Translations under genes and position numbers: made by a program | In this document: positions 1 through 9,312 of the stretch, piece after piece | Layout: each line of letters opens with the position of its first letter | How positions within the stretch are numbered: the stretch's first letter is position 1 | The notes under the pieces: model-generated | Databases searched by the model: none | Told to the model about the DNA's origin: nothing | Seen by the model: only the letters and a program-made list of their open reading frames with translations | Origin: an uncultured Bacteroidales bacterium | GTDB lineage: Bacteria > Bacteroidota > Bacteroidia > Bacteroidales > UBA932 | Assembly: GCA_944326335.1 (NCBI GenBank) | Contig: CALVDM010000009.1 | Span: 19,022-83,021, forward strand | Direction: 5' to 3' | Length of the DNA: 64,000 bases

Positions 1-1
1 T

Positions 2-1450
2 TTCTACGAGAATGTCACAAGGGAAGAGGTGGAGAAATTCTACGCTTCCGTCGTGGACAGGAATGACCCTACCCCTGTATCATACGGGTTGAACAGCAAG
101 CTGGTGAAGGGAAGCGACGGAGTCGTGAGGGAGGAGGTCTACAGGATTGGCGGCCTTTACGGTCCGGCTCTCGAAAAGATAGTCTCCGAGCTCGGGAAAG
201 CCATGGAAGTCGCCGAGAACGACACCCAGAAGAAATGCATATCCCTGCTTGCCGAGTATTACAGGACCGGAGACCTGAAACTCTGGGACGAGTACAATAT
301 CGAATGGGTGAACGACACTCTCGGCACGGTGGATTTCGTGAACGGATTTGTCGAGGACTACAACGACCCTCTCGGCAGGAAGGCCACCTGGGAAGGTCTC
401 GTGAACATCAAGGACCATGAGGCTTCGAGACGTACCGAAATCATCAGCGAGAACGCCCAGTGGTTCGAAGACAATTCTCCGGTTGACAGCAGGTTCAGGA
501 AACCGGTGGTGAAAGGGGTGTCTGCAAAGGTAATCGACGCGACGACTCTCGCCGGCGACTGCTATCCTTCCACGCCGATAGGCATAAACCTTCCTAATGC
601 AGACTGGATAAGACGCGACCACGGCTCCAAATCCGTGACCATAGCCAACATCACTCATGCATACGACCGTGCCGCGCAAGAAGCCCCTAACAGCACTCTG
701 CAGGAGTTCGCTTGGTCAGAGGAGGAAGTGGCTGCCGCCAGAAAATACCTTTCCCTGACGGACGAGATACATACCGACCTGCACGAATGCCTCGGACATG
801 GTTCCGGACAGCTTCTTCCAGGCACTTCACCTGTTGCTCTCGGAGAATACAGCTCCACCCTCGAGGAGACGCGGGCAGACCTTTTCGGCCTTTACTACAT
901 CGCCGACCCCAAACTCGTGGAGCTCGGTATCCTTCCTGATGCCGAAGCATACAAGCCTCAGTACACCAATTACATAAGGAACGGGCTGCAGGTCCAGTTC
1001 ACAAGGGTGGAACTCGGAAAGAAGAATACGGAGGCGCACATGCAGAACAGGAAACTCATTGCAGAGTGGTGCTATGAGGCAGGCAAGGACGGCAATGTCA
1101 TAGAGAAGAAGGTGCGCGACGGCAAGACATATTTCGTCGTGAACGACTTCGAGGCTCTGAGAGGGCTTTTCGGGAAGCTCCTTGCGGAAGTGCAGCGGAT
1201 AAAGTCGGAAGGTGACTATGCTGCAGGCAAGGCCCTCGTCGAGAAATATGCGGTGGACATAGACCCCGCACTTCACAAGGAGGTCAGGGAGAGGTATGCC
1301 GCCCTGGGCCTGAAACCGTACGGAGGATTCGTGAATCCCGAGATAATTCCTGTAGAGAAGAACGGCAGGATAGTGGACTACCGTGTCGAATACACGGACG
1401 ACTATCTCGGACAGATGCTGGAGTACGGCCGGAAATATTCCACATTATAG
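2..1450 (+). CDS. Dipeptidyl peptidase III (M49), C-terminal part
   Basis: Zinc exopeptidase family M49, which removes dipeptides from the N-terminus of short peptides. The reading frame is open from base 2 with no start in view, so the N-terminal part lies upstream of the window; about 482 residues remain of a family usually near 670. The M49 signature HECLGH (bases 782-799) supplies two zinc ligands and the catalytic Glu, and EETRADLFGLYY (from about base 867) supplies the third ligand. The stop lies three bases before xerD, so the two are probably cotranscribed. No signal peptide can be judged because the start is missing. Family assignment is secure; cellular role is inferred from family only. 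Confidence 0.93.
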   Translation, partial: FYENVTREEVEKFYASVVDRNDPTPVSYGLNSKLVKGSDGVVREEVYRIGGLYGPALEKIVSELGKAMEVAENDTQKKCISLLAEYYRTGDLKLWDEYNIEWVNDTLGTVDFVNGFVEDYNDPLGRKATWEGLVNIKDHEASRRTEIISENAQWFEDNSPVDSRFRKPVVKGVSAKVIDATTLAGDCYPSTPIGINLPNADWIRRDHGSKSVTIANITHAYDRAAQEAPNSTLQEFAWSEEEVAAARKYLSLTDEIHTDLHECLGHGSGQLLPGTSPVALGEYSSTLEETRADLFGLYYIADPKLVELGILPDAEAYKPQYTNYIRNGLQVQFTRVELGKKNTEAHMQNRKLIAEWCYEAGKDGNVIEKKVRDGKTYFVVNDFEALRGLFGKLLAEVQRIKSEGDYAAGKALVEKYAVDIDPALHKEVRERYAALGLKPYGGFVNPEIIPVEKNGRIVDYRVEYTDDYLGQMLEYGRKYSTL

Positions 1451-1453
1451 GCG

Positions 1454-2332
1454 ATGGACTACAGACGGATACTGCAGGAATACGGCTCGTACCTGAAACT
1501 GGAGAGGGCCATGTCCGCAAATACGGTCTCCTCGTATCTGTCAGACCTCGACCTGTTTTTCGGCGCATCTGGCTGTGACCCGGAATCTGTCACCATGGAT
1601 GACGTGGTGTCGTATTTCTCGCTGCGCCGGGATATATCGAAGAGAACGCAGGCACGCATACTGAGTGCCTTGCGTTCTTTTTTCAATTATCTCATACTCG
1701 AAGGCTACATCAAGGACAACCCGTGCGACAGGGTCGAATCTCCGAAGTTAGGCAGGATTCTTCCGGATGTACTTTCTGTGGAGGACGTTTCCGCCATAAT
1801 CGGTGCCGTCCCACTGAAAGACTGGCGCGGCTACAGGGACAGGGCCTTGCTCGAGGTGATGTACGGCTGCGGGCTGCGGGTGTCGGAAGCCGTGGGGCTG
1901 AAAATATCTGAGATATATTTCAAGGAAGGGTTCGTGAGAATCATCGGCAAGGGAAACAAGCAGAGGCTCGTCCCTTTGGGGGAGATGGCGGCCGAAGCCC
2001 TGGAAGACTATCTCGGGATGCGCCCGGAACCGGAGACGGCATATTCAGACATGGTGTTCCTGAACGCCAGGGGAAAACCGCTGTCGAGGGTTTCTGCATT
2101 CAATCTTGTCAAGGAGATGGCTGCGGAGGCCGGTGTGGAAAAATGCATATCACCGCACTCGTTGAGGCATTCGTTCGCGACTCATCTCATAGCTAACGGA
2201 GCTGATTTGAGGGCTGTGCAGGAAATGCTCGGACATGAGAGCATCCTGACTACCGAGATTTACACCCATATTGACGAGCGGACATGGCAGTCCGTAATCC
2301 TGAAGAACCATCCGAGGAACCGTCAGCCCTGA
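1454..2332 (+). CDS. xerD: Site-specific tyrosine recombinase XerD
   Basis: Resolves chromosome dimers at dif together with XerC. The 292-residue product has the usual Xer layout: a SAM-like core-binding domain (about residues 1-90) and a C-terminal catalytic domain with the first catalytic Arg in CGLRVSEAV, the HSLRHSFATHL box (His, Arg) and LGHESILTTEIYTHI carrying the second His and the nucleophilic Tyr. Length is normal. It follows the peptidase gene by three bases and converges on tdk with a three-base gap. It is a housekeeping-type recombinase, not an integrase: no att-like repeats or phage genes flank it. XerD rather than XerC is chosen on overall resemblance and is less certain than the family. 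Confidence 0.9.
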   Translation: MDYRRILQEYGSYLKLERAMSANTVSSYLSDLDLFFGASGCDPESVTMDDVVSYFSLRRDISKRTQARILSALRSFFNYLILEGYIKDNPCDRVESPKLGRILPDVLSVEDVSAIIGAVPLKDWRGYRDRALLEVMYGCGLRVSEAVGLKISEIYFKEGFVRIIGKGNKQRLVPLGEMAAEALEDYLGMRPEPETAYSDMVFLNARGKPLSRVSAFNLVKEMAAEAGVEKCISPHSLRHSFATHLIANGADLRAVQEMLGHESILTTEIYTHIDERTWQSVILKNHPRNRQP

Positions 2333-2335
2333 ATG

Positions 2336-2914
2336 TCACTTCCCACCGTCCTTCGCCATGGCTGCGTTGTAGCAGTGGCGGCAGAGCGGCTCGTACACAT
2401 CCTTTTCTCCGAGAACCACGAGATTCTCGTCATGTGAAAGCCTGTGCGAATTGTTGGCCGGACTTCCGCATTTCACGCATATCGCGTGCACCTTCTGCAC
2501 ATCTTCGGCCACGGCCATAAGGGCAGGCATCGGCCCGAACGGTTTCCCGGAGAAGTCAGTGTCGAGTCCGGCGATTATCACCCTGATGCCCCTGTCAGCA
2601 AGGGCCTGGGCAACTTCCACTATGGTGTCGTCGAAAAACTGAGCCTCGTCGATTCCTACCACATCCACATCGCTCGATAGCAGGAGCATGCTCGCGGGAG
2701 TGTCTATCGGTGTGGACGGGATGCTGTGGAAGTCGTGCGACACCACCTGGTCGTCTGAATATCTGACATCCATGGACGGCTTGTATATCTCGACCTTCTG
2801 GTTGGCGAACTGCGCCCGCTTCATTCTCCTTATCAGTTCCTCGATCTTCCCCGAGAACATGGAACCGCAGATGACTTCAATCGACCCTGCTTTTTTTACG
2901 CACTCTGAAAACAT
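2336..2914 (-). CDS. tdk: Thymidine kinase, type II
   Basis: Phosphorylates thymidine in the pyrimidine salvage pathway. The 192-residue protein has the type II TK layout: an N-terminal P-loop GSMFSGK, the Walker B-like segment [10 protein letters not shown], the lasso region, and two CxxC pairs (CVKC, CRHC) for structural zinc. The P-loop is odd: the residue after the Lys is Ile (GKI), where Thr or Ser normally coordinates magnesium; this is one base away from Thr (ATC versus ACC). The rest of the domain is intact. A weak minus-strand -7-like sequence (TATTTTCG, complement of 2946-2953) lies upstream, too weak to list separately. It is transcribed towards xerD. Confidence 0.92.
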   Translation of the reverse strand: MFSECVKKAGSIEVICGSMFSGKIEELIRRMKRAQFANQKVEIYKPSMDVRYSDDQVVSHDFHSIPSTPIDTPASMLLLSSDVDVVGIDEAQFFDDTIVEVAQALADRGIRVIIAGLDTDFSGKPFGPMPALMAVAEDVQKVHAICVKCGSPANNSHRLSHDENLVVLGEKDVYEPLCRHCYNAAMAKDGGK

Positions 2915-2993
2915 TTCTTATCGGTAATTCCAGGAAATTTCTTCGCGAAAATACTTCATAAAATTTATATTTAAAAATTTCAAAACAGTTTCT

Positions 2994-3001
2994 TAATTTT
3001 G
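2994..3001 (+). promoter_or_regulatory. -7 box (TAATTTTG) of the rsmI promoter
   Basis: TAATTTTG matches the Bacteroidota primary sigma -7 consensus TAnnTTTG and lies about 50 bases upstream of rsmI in an AT-rich intergenic region shared with tdk. A clear -33 TTTG at 19-21 bases upstream is not evident. Confidence 0.6.
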
Positions 3002-3050
3002 TGGTCCGGGTTACGGATTCACTGGAATACCGGAAACAACTTTTGGAAGA

Positions 3051-3794
3051 ATGGGCAAACTTTACATAGTCCCGACTCCGGTCGGAAACCTCGAAGACAT
3101 GACATACAGGGCCGTGTCCGTCCTCAGGTCCGCGGACCTTATCCTTGCGGAGGACACGCGCACGAGTTCCGTACTGCTGAAGCACTACGACATCCACGGC
3201 AGGGTGGAGTCGCACCACAAGTTCAACGAGCACAGGACAGTGTCCGTCATAAAGGAGAAGATACTCGAGGGGCTTACGGTGGCCCTGATAAGCGATGCCG
3301 GCACACCTGGCATCTCGGACCCCGGCTTCCTGCTCGTGAGGACCTGTGTCGCCGAGGGCATAGAGGTGGAGACTCTTCCTGGCGCCACGGCTTTCGTGCC
3401 TGCACTCGTGAGTTCGGGCTATCCGTGCGACAGATTCTGTTTCGAAGGATTCCTGCCCGTCAGAAAAGGCAGGATGACACGGCTGGCCGAGCTGTCGGAA
3501 GAGAGACGCACCATGATATTCTACGAGTCTCCGTACCGGCTTGTCAGGACATTGCAGCAGTTCGCGGAGCATTTCGGCCCGGACAGGGGGTGTTCCGTAG
3601 CCCGGGAGATTTCAAAGAAGTTCGAGGAACACAGGCGGGGGACACTGGAAGATGTGGCGCAGTGGTATTCCGCCCATGAGCCGAAAGGCGAGATTGTCAT
3701 AATTGTGGAGGGGGCTCCTGAAAAGGAGAAAGTGAAGGAGAAGGACAGATGGAAAATGAAAGACGCGGCTCCGGAGACGGAAGAAGGGGCCTGA
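3051..3794 (+). CDS. rsmI: 16S rRNA (cytidine1402-2'-O)-methyltransferase RsmI
   Basis: SAM-dependent tetrapyrrole-methylase-fold enzyme that 2'-O-methylates C1402 in the ribosomal P site. The 247-residue product begins MGKLYIVPTPVGNLEDMT, the family's N-terminal signature, and continues with LILAEDTRTSSVLLKHY and LISDAGTPGISDPG, all typical of RsmI. The C-terminus is charged and slightly extended (lysine/glutamate-rich). Its last 46 bases overlap the next gene in another frame, which suggests coupled translation. A -7 box sits about 50 bases upstream. Confident. Confidence 0.95.
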   Translation: MGKLYIVPTPVGNLEDMTYRAVSVLRSADLILAEDTRTSSVLLKHYDIHGRVESHHKFNEHRTVSVIKEKILEGLTVALISDAGTPGISDPGFLLVRTCVAEGIEVETLPGATAFVPALVSSGYPCDRFCFEGFLPVRKGRMTRLAELSEERRTMIFYESPYRLVRTLQQFAEHFGPDRGCSVAREISKKFEEHRRGTLEDVAQWYSAHEPKGEIVIIVEGAPEKEKVKEKDRWKMKDAAPETEEGA

Positions 3795-4690
3795 ACTCAT
3801 CTTTTGCGGCAGGAATCGCCGCACTGGTTTTTCTTGTGACGGGCTATCAGTCGGCACTGTTCATACACAAGGCATCCGTGCTGAAGATTCTCGGGGACAG
3901 GGATGTGCCCGATACGGTCTTTGTCATGGACAAGACCCTTGCAGAAGCAGTGCTTGCAGAAGCACGGGCCGCCGGGACGGAACCCTCGCACGCAACAGTC
4001 AGGGGGAGGGAATCCGTGGTGGTGCACAAGGAGGCTGAACGTCCTCCTGAAACAGAGGCAGTCAGGATTAATGTCGCTCCCCGGCACGTGGAGACGTTCC
4101 GCTTCGACCCGAACACGGTGTCTCAGGAGGAGCTTGTCAGGCTCGGCTTTACCCCGAGGCAGGCAGCTTCAATCCTGAACTACAGGAGCAAGGGCGGGGT
4201 GTTCCGCCGCAAGTCTGATTTCGCCAGGTCTTACGTTGTTGCCGATTCCGTATATGAAAGGCTCGAACCGTACATAGACATACCGCTCGTGGATTTGAAT
4301 CTTGCCGACTCGGCGGATTTCGACAGGCTGCCGGGTATAGGCGGCTACTTCGCCTCCAGGATGGTCTCATACAGACGGCAGCTCGGAGGCTCGTATTCGT
4401 ACAAGGAACAGCTCATGGACATTTACCGTTTCGACAGGGAAAAATTCGACGCCCTGTCGGATCTCGTGACGATAAGTCCGGAAAACATGCACCCCTACCG
4501 GCTGTGGACTCTTCCGGAAGATTCCCTGAAACTGCACCCTTACATCGGCACTTATGCTGCAAGGGGGATAGTGATTTTCCGGGAGCATAACCCGAGGTCG
4601 TCCTGGACTGTGGATGCGCTCGAGGCGGCAGGTGTCCTCAAGCCGGAGATGGCTGCAAGGCTGGAGCGTTGCGTGGCCGGCCCGGAATGA
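3749..4690 (+). CDS. Helix-hairpin-helix (ComEA-like) membrane-anchored protein
   Basis: A 313-residue protein with an N-terminal transmembrane segment (about residues 19-38) followed by a linker and three tandem helix-hairpin-helix units: around FDPNTVSQEELVRLGF, around LNLADSADFDRLPGIGGYFA and around LHPYIGTYAARGIVIFRE. This is the ComEA/PF12836 type, which binds DNA non-specifically and in competent bacteria acts at the cell surface. Its start lies inside the 3' end of rsmI (46-base overlap) and it converges on the aldehyde dehydrogenase gene. A DNA-uptake role is not shown; in Bacteroidota such proteins are widespread and mostly uncharacterised. Confidence 0.82.
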   Translation: MENERRGSGDGRRGLNSSFAAGIAALVFLVTGYQSALFIHKASVLKILGDRDVPDTVFVMDKTLAEAVLAEARAAGTEPSHATVRGRESVVVHKEAERPPETEAVRINVAPRHVETFRFDPNTVSQEELVRLGFTPRQAASILNYRSKGGVFRRKSDFARSYVVADSVYERLEPYIDIPLVDLNLADSADFDRLPGIGGYFASRMVSYRRQLGGSYSYKEQLMDIYRFDREKFDALSDLVTISPENMHPYRLWTLPEDSLKLHPYIGTYAARGIVIFREHNPRSSWTVDALEAAGVLKPEMAARLERCVAGPE

Positions 4691-4703
4691 GCCTGCCGGG
4701 CAG

Positions 4704-6053
4704 TCATTTCAGGAATGCGCGGATGAGCCTGTCTTTCAGTGCGGTGAATGGCTGGTATCTCATCGGCAAATCCAGCCATGACGGTTTGTCCACAATGCTT
4801 TTCAGGTGTGTGAACGTGTCGAATCCGAATTTGCCGTGGTAGCGGCCCATGCCGCTTTCCCCCACACCTCCGAACGGGAGATGTTCGGAAGCAAGATGGA
4901 TTATCGTGTCGTTCACGCATCCTCCTCCGAAGTGCATCCGCCGCGTCAGCTCTTCCTTCTCGTCTTTTCTGCCGCTGAATATGTATGCCGCCAGAGGCTT
5001 TGGGTGACTGTTGACATAGTCCACCGCCTCGCCGGTGTCCCCATACGTGAGCACAGGCATCAGAGGCCCGAAAATTTCTTCCTGCATTATCCCCGGAGCG
5101 TCGCAGTCCCTGTCCCGGATGTCCCCGCAGCGGATTATCGAAGGCTCTATCTTCAGCGTGCCCCCGTCGCTTCCTCCTCCATGTACCAGACCGTCCCTGA
5201 CTTCATCCATCAGTCTGCAGAGCCTGTCGAAGTGCTTCCTGTTGACTATCTTCCCGTAGTCCGGGTCGGTGAGAGGGGAGGGCCCGTACATCTTCACGAT
5301 TTCCGCCCTGCAGGCCTCGACAAAGTCTCCGGCGACACTTTCCTGCACGAGTACATAATCCGGTGCTACGCATGTCTGTCCGCAGTTGAGGTATTTCCCG
5401 AAGACGATTCTTGCCGCAGATGTCTTCAGGTCATGCGACTGTGTGACTATCACAGGGCTCTTGCCCCCGAGTTCAAGGGTCACAGGGGTGAGATGGGCTG
5501 CGGCCTTTTCCATCACGAGTCTGCCTACAGCCTTGCTTCCGGTGAAGAATATGTAGTCGAATCTCTCGTCGAGCAACCTGGAATTTACATTCCTGCCGCC
5601 TTCGACCACGCATGCGAGACTTGAGGGGAGGGCTTCCCCTACAATTTTACTGATGACGGACGAGGTGGCGGGAGAGTATGCACTCGGCTTCAGGACAACG
5701 GTGTTGCCTGCGGCGACCGCACTTGCAAGCGGAGACATGCACAGCAGCAGCGGATAGTTCCACGGACTCATTATCAGCACTCTGCCGTATGGTTCGGGGA
5801 TTATCCTGCTGGAGGCCGGGAACTGCGCAAGCGGGGTGTGCACCTTCTTCGGTCTGCACCATTTCCGGAGGTGCTTCAATGTGTAGTTGATTCCGGAGAG
5901 CGTCATGCCCACCTCTGTCATGTAGGCTTCGGTGCGGCATTTGCCGAGGTCTTCGTGCAACGCATCCATTATCAGGGACTCGTTCCCGGCAATCACGTCC
6001 CTCAGACTCTCGAGGGCATCCAGCCTGCAGGCGACAGACAGTGGCTCGTACAT
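4704..6053 (-). CDS. Aldehyde dehydrogenase family protein
   Basis: NAD(P)-dependent oxidation of an aldehyde to the acid. The 449-residue length fits the class-3-like group (ALDH3/AlkH/coniferyl-aldehyde type) rather than the roughly 490-residue ALDH1 type. Visible motifs are the cofactor loop FFTGSKAVGRLVMEKA, the general-base Glu in LELGGKSPV and the catalytic Cys in CGQTCVAPDYVLV, with the late motif PFGGVGESGMGRYHGKFG. It is third in a minus-strand group after recA and trpS, starting 15 bases after trpS. Substrate cannot be told from sequence. Confidence 0.92.
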   Translation of the reverse strand: MYEPLSVACRLDALESLRDVIAGNESLIMDALHEDLGKCRTEAYMTEVGMTLSGINYTLKHLRKWCRPKKVHTPLAQFPASSRIIPEPYGRVLIMSPWNYPLLLCMSPLASAVAAGNTVVLKPSAYSPATSSVISKIVGEALPSSLACVVEGGRNVNSRLLDERFDYIFFTGSKAVGRLVMEKAAAHLTPVTLELGGKSPVIVTQSHDLKTSAARIVFGKYLNCGQTCVAPDYVLVQESVAGDFVEACRAEIVKMYGPSPLTDPDYGKIVNRKHFDRLCRLMDEVRDGLVHGGGSDGGTLKIEPSIIRCGDIRDRDCDAPGIMQEEIFGPLMPVLTYGDTGEAVDYVNSHPKPLAAYIFSGRKDEKEELTRRMHFGGGCVNDTIIHLASEHLPFGGVGESGMGRYHGKFGFDTFTHLKSIVDKPSWLDLPMRYQPFTALKDRLIRAFLK

Positions 6054-6067
6054 GTCTTATCCTCCGG

Positions 6068-7057
6068 TCAGAAAGGCTTGAACCCTACTGCTTTCCTGAC
6101 TTCGGCAAGTGTGGCCGCCGCGCTGGCCCTCGCCCTTTCCCTTCCGGATGCCACCACCTTCGAGAGGTATGCGTCGTCATTGTATATGGCATCGATTCTC
6201 TCCTTTATCGGGAGGGTGACATTGCAGATGTCCTTGGCGAGCTGTTTCTTCAGGTCTCCGTAGCGGATGCTGCAGTCGTTCCATTTCCCGGTGAAGTATT
6301 CGACGGTATCCGGTGTGGACACGAGCTTCAGGAGTGTGAACAGGTTCTCTATGACTTCAGGCATCGGAGAGTCCGGCTCCGTAGGGCCGGAATCCGTCAC
6401 GGCTTTCATCACCTTCTTCGTGATGGTCTTTTCATCATCGTAGAGGTAGATGCCGTTGCCGTTGCTCTTGCCCATCTTCCCTGTGCCGTCGAGCCCCGGG
6501 ACCTTGACCGCCCCTCCAGGGAATGTCATGTTGCGTGGCTCAGGAAAGACTTCGGCCCCGTACATGTTGTTGAATCTCCTTGCGAATACGCGTGCAAGTT
6601 CGAGATGCTGTTCCTGGTCCTTGCCAACAGGCACCCACTGCGCCCTGTGGACGAGAATGTCCGAAGCCATCAGCACAGGGTACGTGAGCAGCCCGGCGTT
6701 CACGTTATTGGGGTTCTGGCGCACCTTTTCCTTGAATGTGACCGTCCTCTCGAGCTCCCCGACGTATGCCAGCATGTTCAGGAGCACATACAGCTCGCTG
6801 ATTTCGGGCACGTCGCTCTGTATGTATATGGCGGACTTCTCCGGGTCGAGCCCGGCTGCAAGATATTCCGCAAGTATGGTCTTGACTCCGGCATGGAAGT
6901 CAGACGGATGCGGATGCGTGGTCAGCGAGTGCAGGTCCGCTATGAAGAAAAAGCATCTGTAGCTGTCCTGTATCCTGACAAAATTCCTCAACGCCCCGAA
7001 ATAGTTGCCCAGATGAAGATGCCCGGTGGAGCGTATGCCACTCAATACTGTATCCAT
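6068..7057 (-). CDS. trpS: Tryptophanyl-tRNA synthetase
   Basis: Class I aminoacyl-tRNA synthetase charging tRNA-Trp. The 329-residue product has the HIGH-like motif TGHLHLGN near residue 12 and the KMSKS-like loop GKMGKSNGN around residue 190; second-position Gly variants of KMSKS occur in this family. Length is normal for bacterial TrpRS. It lies 14 bases downstream of recA and 14 bases upstream of the aldehyde dehydrogenase gene, so the three probably share the recA promoter. Confidence 0.96.
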   Translation of the reverse strand: MDTVLSGIRSTGHLHLGNYFGALRNFVRIQDSYRCFFFIADLHSLTTHPHPSDFHAGVKTILAEYLAAGLDPEKSAIYIQSDVPEISELYVLLNMLAYVGELERTVTFKEKVRQNPNNVNAGLLTYPVLMASDILVHRAQWVPVGKDQEQHLELARVFARRFNNMYGAEVFPEPRNMTFPGGAVKVPGLDGTGKMGKSNGNGIYLYDDEKTITKKVMKAVTDSGPTEPDSPMPEVIENLFTLLKLVSTPDTVEYFTGKWNDCSIRYGDLKKQLAKDICNVTLPIKERIDAIYNDDAYLSKVVASGRERARASAAATLAEVRKAVGFKPF

Positions 7058-7071
7058 ATCCTTTTGTCCTG

Positions 7072-8103
7072 TCAGTCTTTTATGTTTGCCATGGCCTCGC
7101 GTATCTTCGCCTCTATCTCATCGCTCAGCTCGACATTGTCCGTAAGGAGCTGCTTGACAGCCTCCCGCCCCTGTGCAAGTCTTGTGTCGTTGTAGCTGAA
7201 CCACGAGCCGCTCTTCTTTATGATGTCGAATTCCACACCGAGGTCTATTATCTCACCTATGTGCGATATCCCTTCTCCGAAAACGATGTCGAATTCCGCT
7301 TTCTTGAAAGGAGGCGCGAGCTTGTTCTTCACGATTTTCACCTTCGTCCTGTTGCCGAGGGCTTCCTCCCCGTCCTTTATCTGCGTTGTCCTTCTGACAT
7401 CCACCCTGACCGACGCGTAGAATTTGAGTGCGTTTCCTCCTGTGGTGGTCTCCGGATTCCCGAACATCACGCCTATCTTGTCCCTGAGCTGGTTGATGAA
7501 GATGCAGCACGTGTTCGTCTTGCTTATGTTCGCAGTGAGTTTCCTGAGCGCCTGGCTCATGAGCCTCGCCTGAAGCCCCATCTTCGAATCCCCCATCTCG
7601 CCTTCAATCTCGGCTTTAGGGGTGAGGGCGGCCACTGAGTCGATTACAATGATGTCTATCGCACCGGAGCGTATCAGATTGTCGGCTATCTCGAGAGCCT
7701 GCTCGCCGTTGTCCGGCTGCGATATGAGAAGGGAATCGAGGTTCACGCCGAGATTCTTGGCGTATGTCCTGTCGAACGCGTGTTCGGCGTCGATTATCGC
7801 GGCTATGCCTCCCTGCTTCTGTGCCTGTGCTATCGCATGGATTGCAAGCGTGGTCTTTCCGCTCGACTCGGGACCATAGATTTCTATGACCCTTCCGCGC
7901 GGATAACCTCCTATGCCCAGTGCATGGTCGAGGGCTATCGAACCGCTCGGAATGACGGAGACTTCCCATTTAGGCTGATCATCCCCCATTTTCATAATCG
8001 TCCCCTTTCCGTAGTCTTTCTCCAACTTGTCGATGGTCGCCTGCAGCGCTTTGAGTTTCGCGGCGTTCACATCAGACGTTTCCTTTTCAACTTCCTTAGC
8101 CAT
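7072..8103 (-). CDS. recA: Recombinase A
   Basis: DNA strand-exchange ATPase and co-protease of the SOS response. The 343-residue product carries the Walker A GPESSGKT at residues 77-84, the MAW-type segment around [16 protein letters not shown], Walker [13 protein letters not shown], loop L2 around [21 protein letters not shown], and an acidic C-terminal tail. A perfect -7 box (TATCTTTG, complement of 8159-8166) lies about 56 bases upstream of the start. No LexA-like palindrome was recognised upstream. First gene of a minus-strand group with trpS and the aldehyde dehydrogenase. Confidence 0.98.
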   Translation of the reverse strand: MAKEVEKETSDVNAAKLKALQATIDKLEKDYGKGTIMKMGDDQPKWEVSVIPSGSIALDHALGIGGYPRGRVIEIYGPESSGKTTLAIHAIAQAQKQGGIAAIIDAEHAFDRTYAKNLGVNLDSLLISQPDNGEQALEIADNLIRSGAIDIIVIDSVAALTPKAEIEGEMGDSKMGLQARLMSQALRKLTANISKTNTCCIFINQLRDKIGVMFGNPETTTGGNALKFYASVRVDVRRTTQIKDGEEALGNRTKVKIVKNKLAPPFKKAEFDIVFGEGISHIGEIIDLGVEFDIIKKSGSWFSYNDTRLAQGREAVKQLLTDNVELSDEIEAKIREAMANIKD

Positions 8104-8158
8104 AAATGTTTGTCTTAAATTAAAAAACTTTCAAGGATTCTCTGCCGGTGCAGAATGA

Positions 8159-8196
8159 CAAAGATAAAAAAAATGATGGAAATTTTCTTAAATTTG
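8159..8196. promoter_or_regulatory. Divergent promoters of recA (minus) and rlmN (plus)
   Basis: The minus strand of 8159-8166 reads TATCTTTG, a perfect -7 box for recA; the plus strand of 8189-8196 reads TAAATTTG, a perfect -7 box for rlmN. The two promoters face away from each other but their cores lie side by side, so polymerase binding at one may hinder the other. The plus-strand start point would fall near 8203, which rules out rlmN starts upstream of it. Confidence 0.7.
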
Positions 8197-8223
8197 CGGA
8201 AATTGAAATCGCGACTGACGGAC

Positions 8224-9312
8224 ATGAAAACAAGATTGCTCGGGAAGACTCCGGAAGAATTGAAGAAGATAGTGGCGGAAGCCGGGCTGCCGGGGTTCAC
8301 CGCCGTACAGATTGCCCGGTGGATGTATGTCTCCAAAGTCCGGACGATAGACGGGATGACGAATATCTCCATGGCCGGAAGACGGAAGCTGTCCGAAAGG
8401 TACGAAGTGGGCGTGACCGGATATTCCGACGTGCAGGTCTCCTCGGACGGCACAAGGAAATATCTTTTCCCGGTGAATTGTTCCATGAAGCGCGGCCTTG
8501 CCCTTGCCGATGACTGCATGGACCGTGACCTGGAACGCGGTGCCGTAGAGGCCGTGATGATTCCCGATGACGGCAGGGCCACGCTGTGCGTCTCTTCCCA
8601 GTCCGGCTGCCGCATGGGCTGCCGGTTCTGCATGACAGGCAGGCAGGGGTTCCACGGGCATCTTTCCCCGGCCGACATATTGTCACAGTTCATTGCCGTG
8701 GACGAGGCCGACAGGCTTACGAATGCGGTTTTCATGGGGATGGGAGAGCCTCTCGACAACTATGACAACGTCATGAGGGCCATAGAGGTGCTCACGGCGG
8801 ACTGGGGTTTCGGGTGGAGCCCGAAAAGGATAACCCTCTCGACAATCGGGGTGATGCCTGCGCTGAAACGGTTCCTCGACGGGAGCCGCTGCCATCTTGC
8901 AGTTAGCCTGCACGACCCTTTCCCGGACGAGAGGCTGTCGATTATGCCCGTGGAGAAGTCCTTCCATGCCGTGGATGTGGTGGAACTGCTGCACCGGTAC
9001 GATTTCTCGGGGCAGCGGAGGGTCAGTTTCGAGTACACGATGTTCGCCGGTTTCAACGACTCCATCCGCCACGCGGATGCGCTGGCAAGGCTGCTCAGGG
9101 GGCTGGAATGCCGTGTGAACCTCATACGGTTCCACAAAATCCCTGATTTCCCGTACGACTGTCCTCCTGATGCCGTAATCAGGAGATTCCAGGAGCGGCT
9201 TTCAAATGCCGGAATCCTGACGACCGTAAGGGCGTCCAGGGGCGAGGATATACTCGCGGCATGCGGGATGCTTGCAGGCCGGCATGCGGATTCGGCGGGC
9301 GGAAACAGATGA
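8224..9312 (+). CDS. rlmN: Dual-specificity rRNA/tRNA methyltransferase RlmN
   Basis: Radical SAM enzyme that makes 2-methyladenosine at A2503 of 23S rRNA and A37 of some tRNAs. The Fe-S motif CRMGCRFC is at residues 129-136 (Cys129, 133, 136), followed by MTGRQGF and GMGEPLDNYDNV; the C-terminus carries the conserved segment after LIRFHKIPDF. The start is set at 8224 (MKTRLLGKTPEE), giving 362 residues: in-frame ATGs from 8155 lie upstream of or inside the -7 box at 8189-8196 and add only a lysine-rich stretch. The stop overlaps the next start as ATGA. Confidence 0.93.
   Translation: MKTRLLGKTPEELKKIVAEAGLPGFTAVQIARWMYVSKVRTIDGMTNISMAGRRKLSERYEVGVTGYSDVQVSSDGTRKYLFPVNCSMKRGLALADDCMDRDLERGAVEAVMIPDDGRATLCVSSQSGCRMGCRFCMTGRQGFHGHLSPADILSQFIAVDEADRLTNAVFMGMGEPLDNYDNVMRAIEVLTADWGFGWSPKRITLSTIGVMPALKRFLDGSRCHLAVSLHDPFPDERLSIMPVEKSFHAVDVVELLHRYDFSGQRRVSFEYTMFAGFNDSIRHADALARLLRGLECRVNLIRFHKIPDFPYDCPPDAVIRRFQERLSNAGILTTVRASRGEDILAACGMLAGRHADSAGGNR

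Noticed and set aside
1454-2332. xerD as the integrase of a mobile element
   Set aside because: Sequence and length fit housekeeping XerD, it is 26 kb from the island, and no attachment-like repeats were seen.
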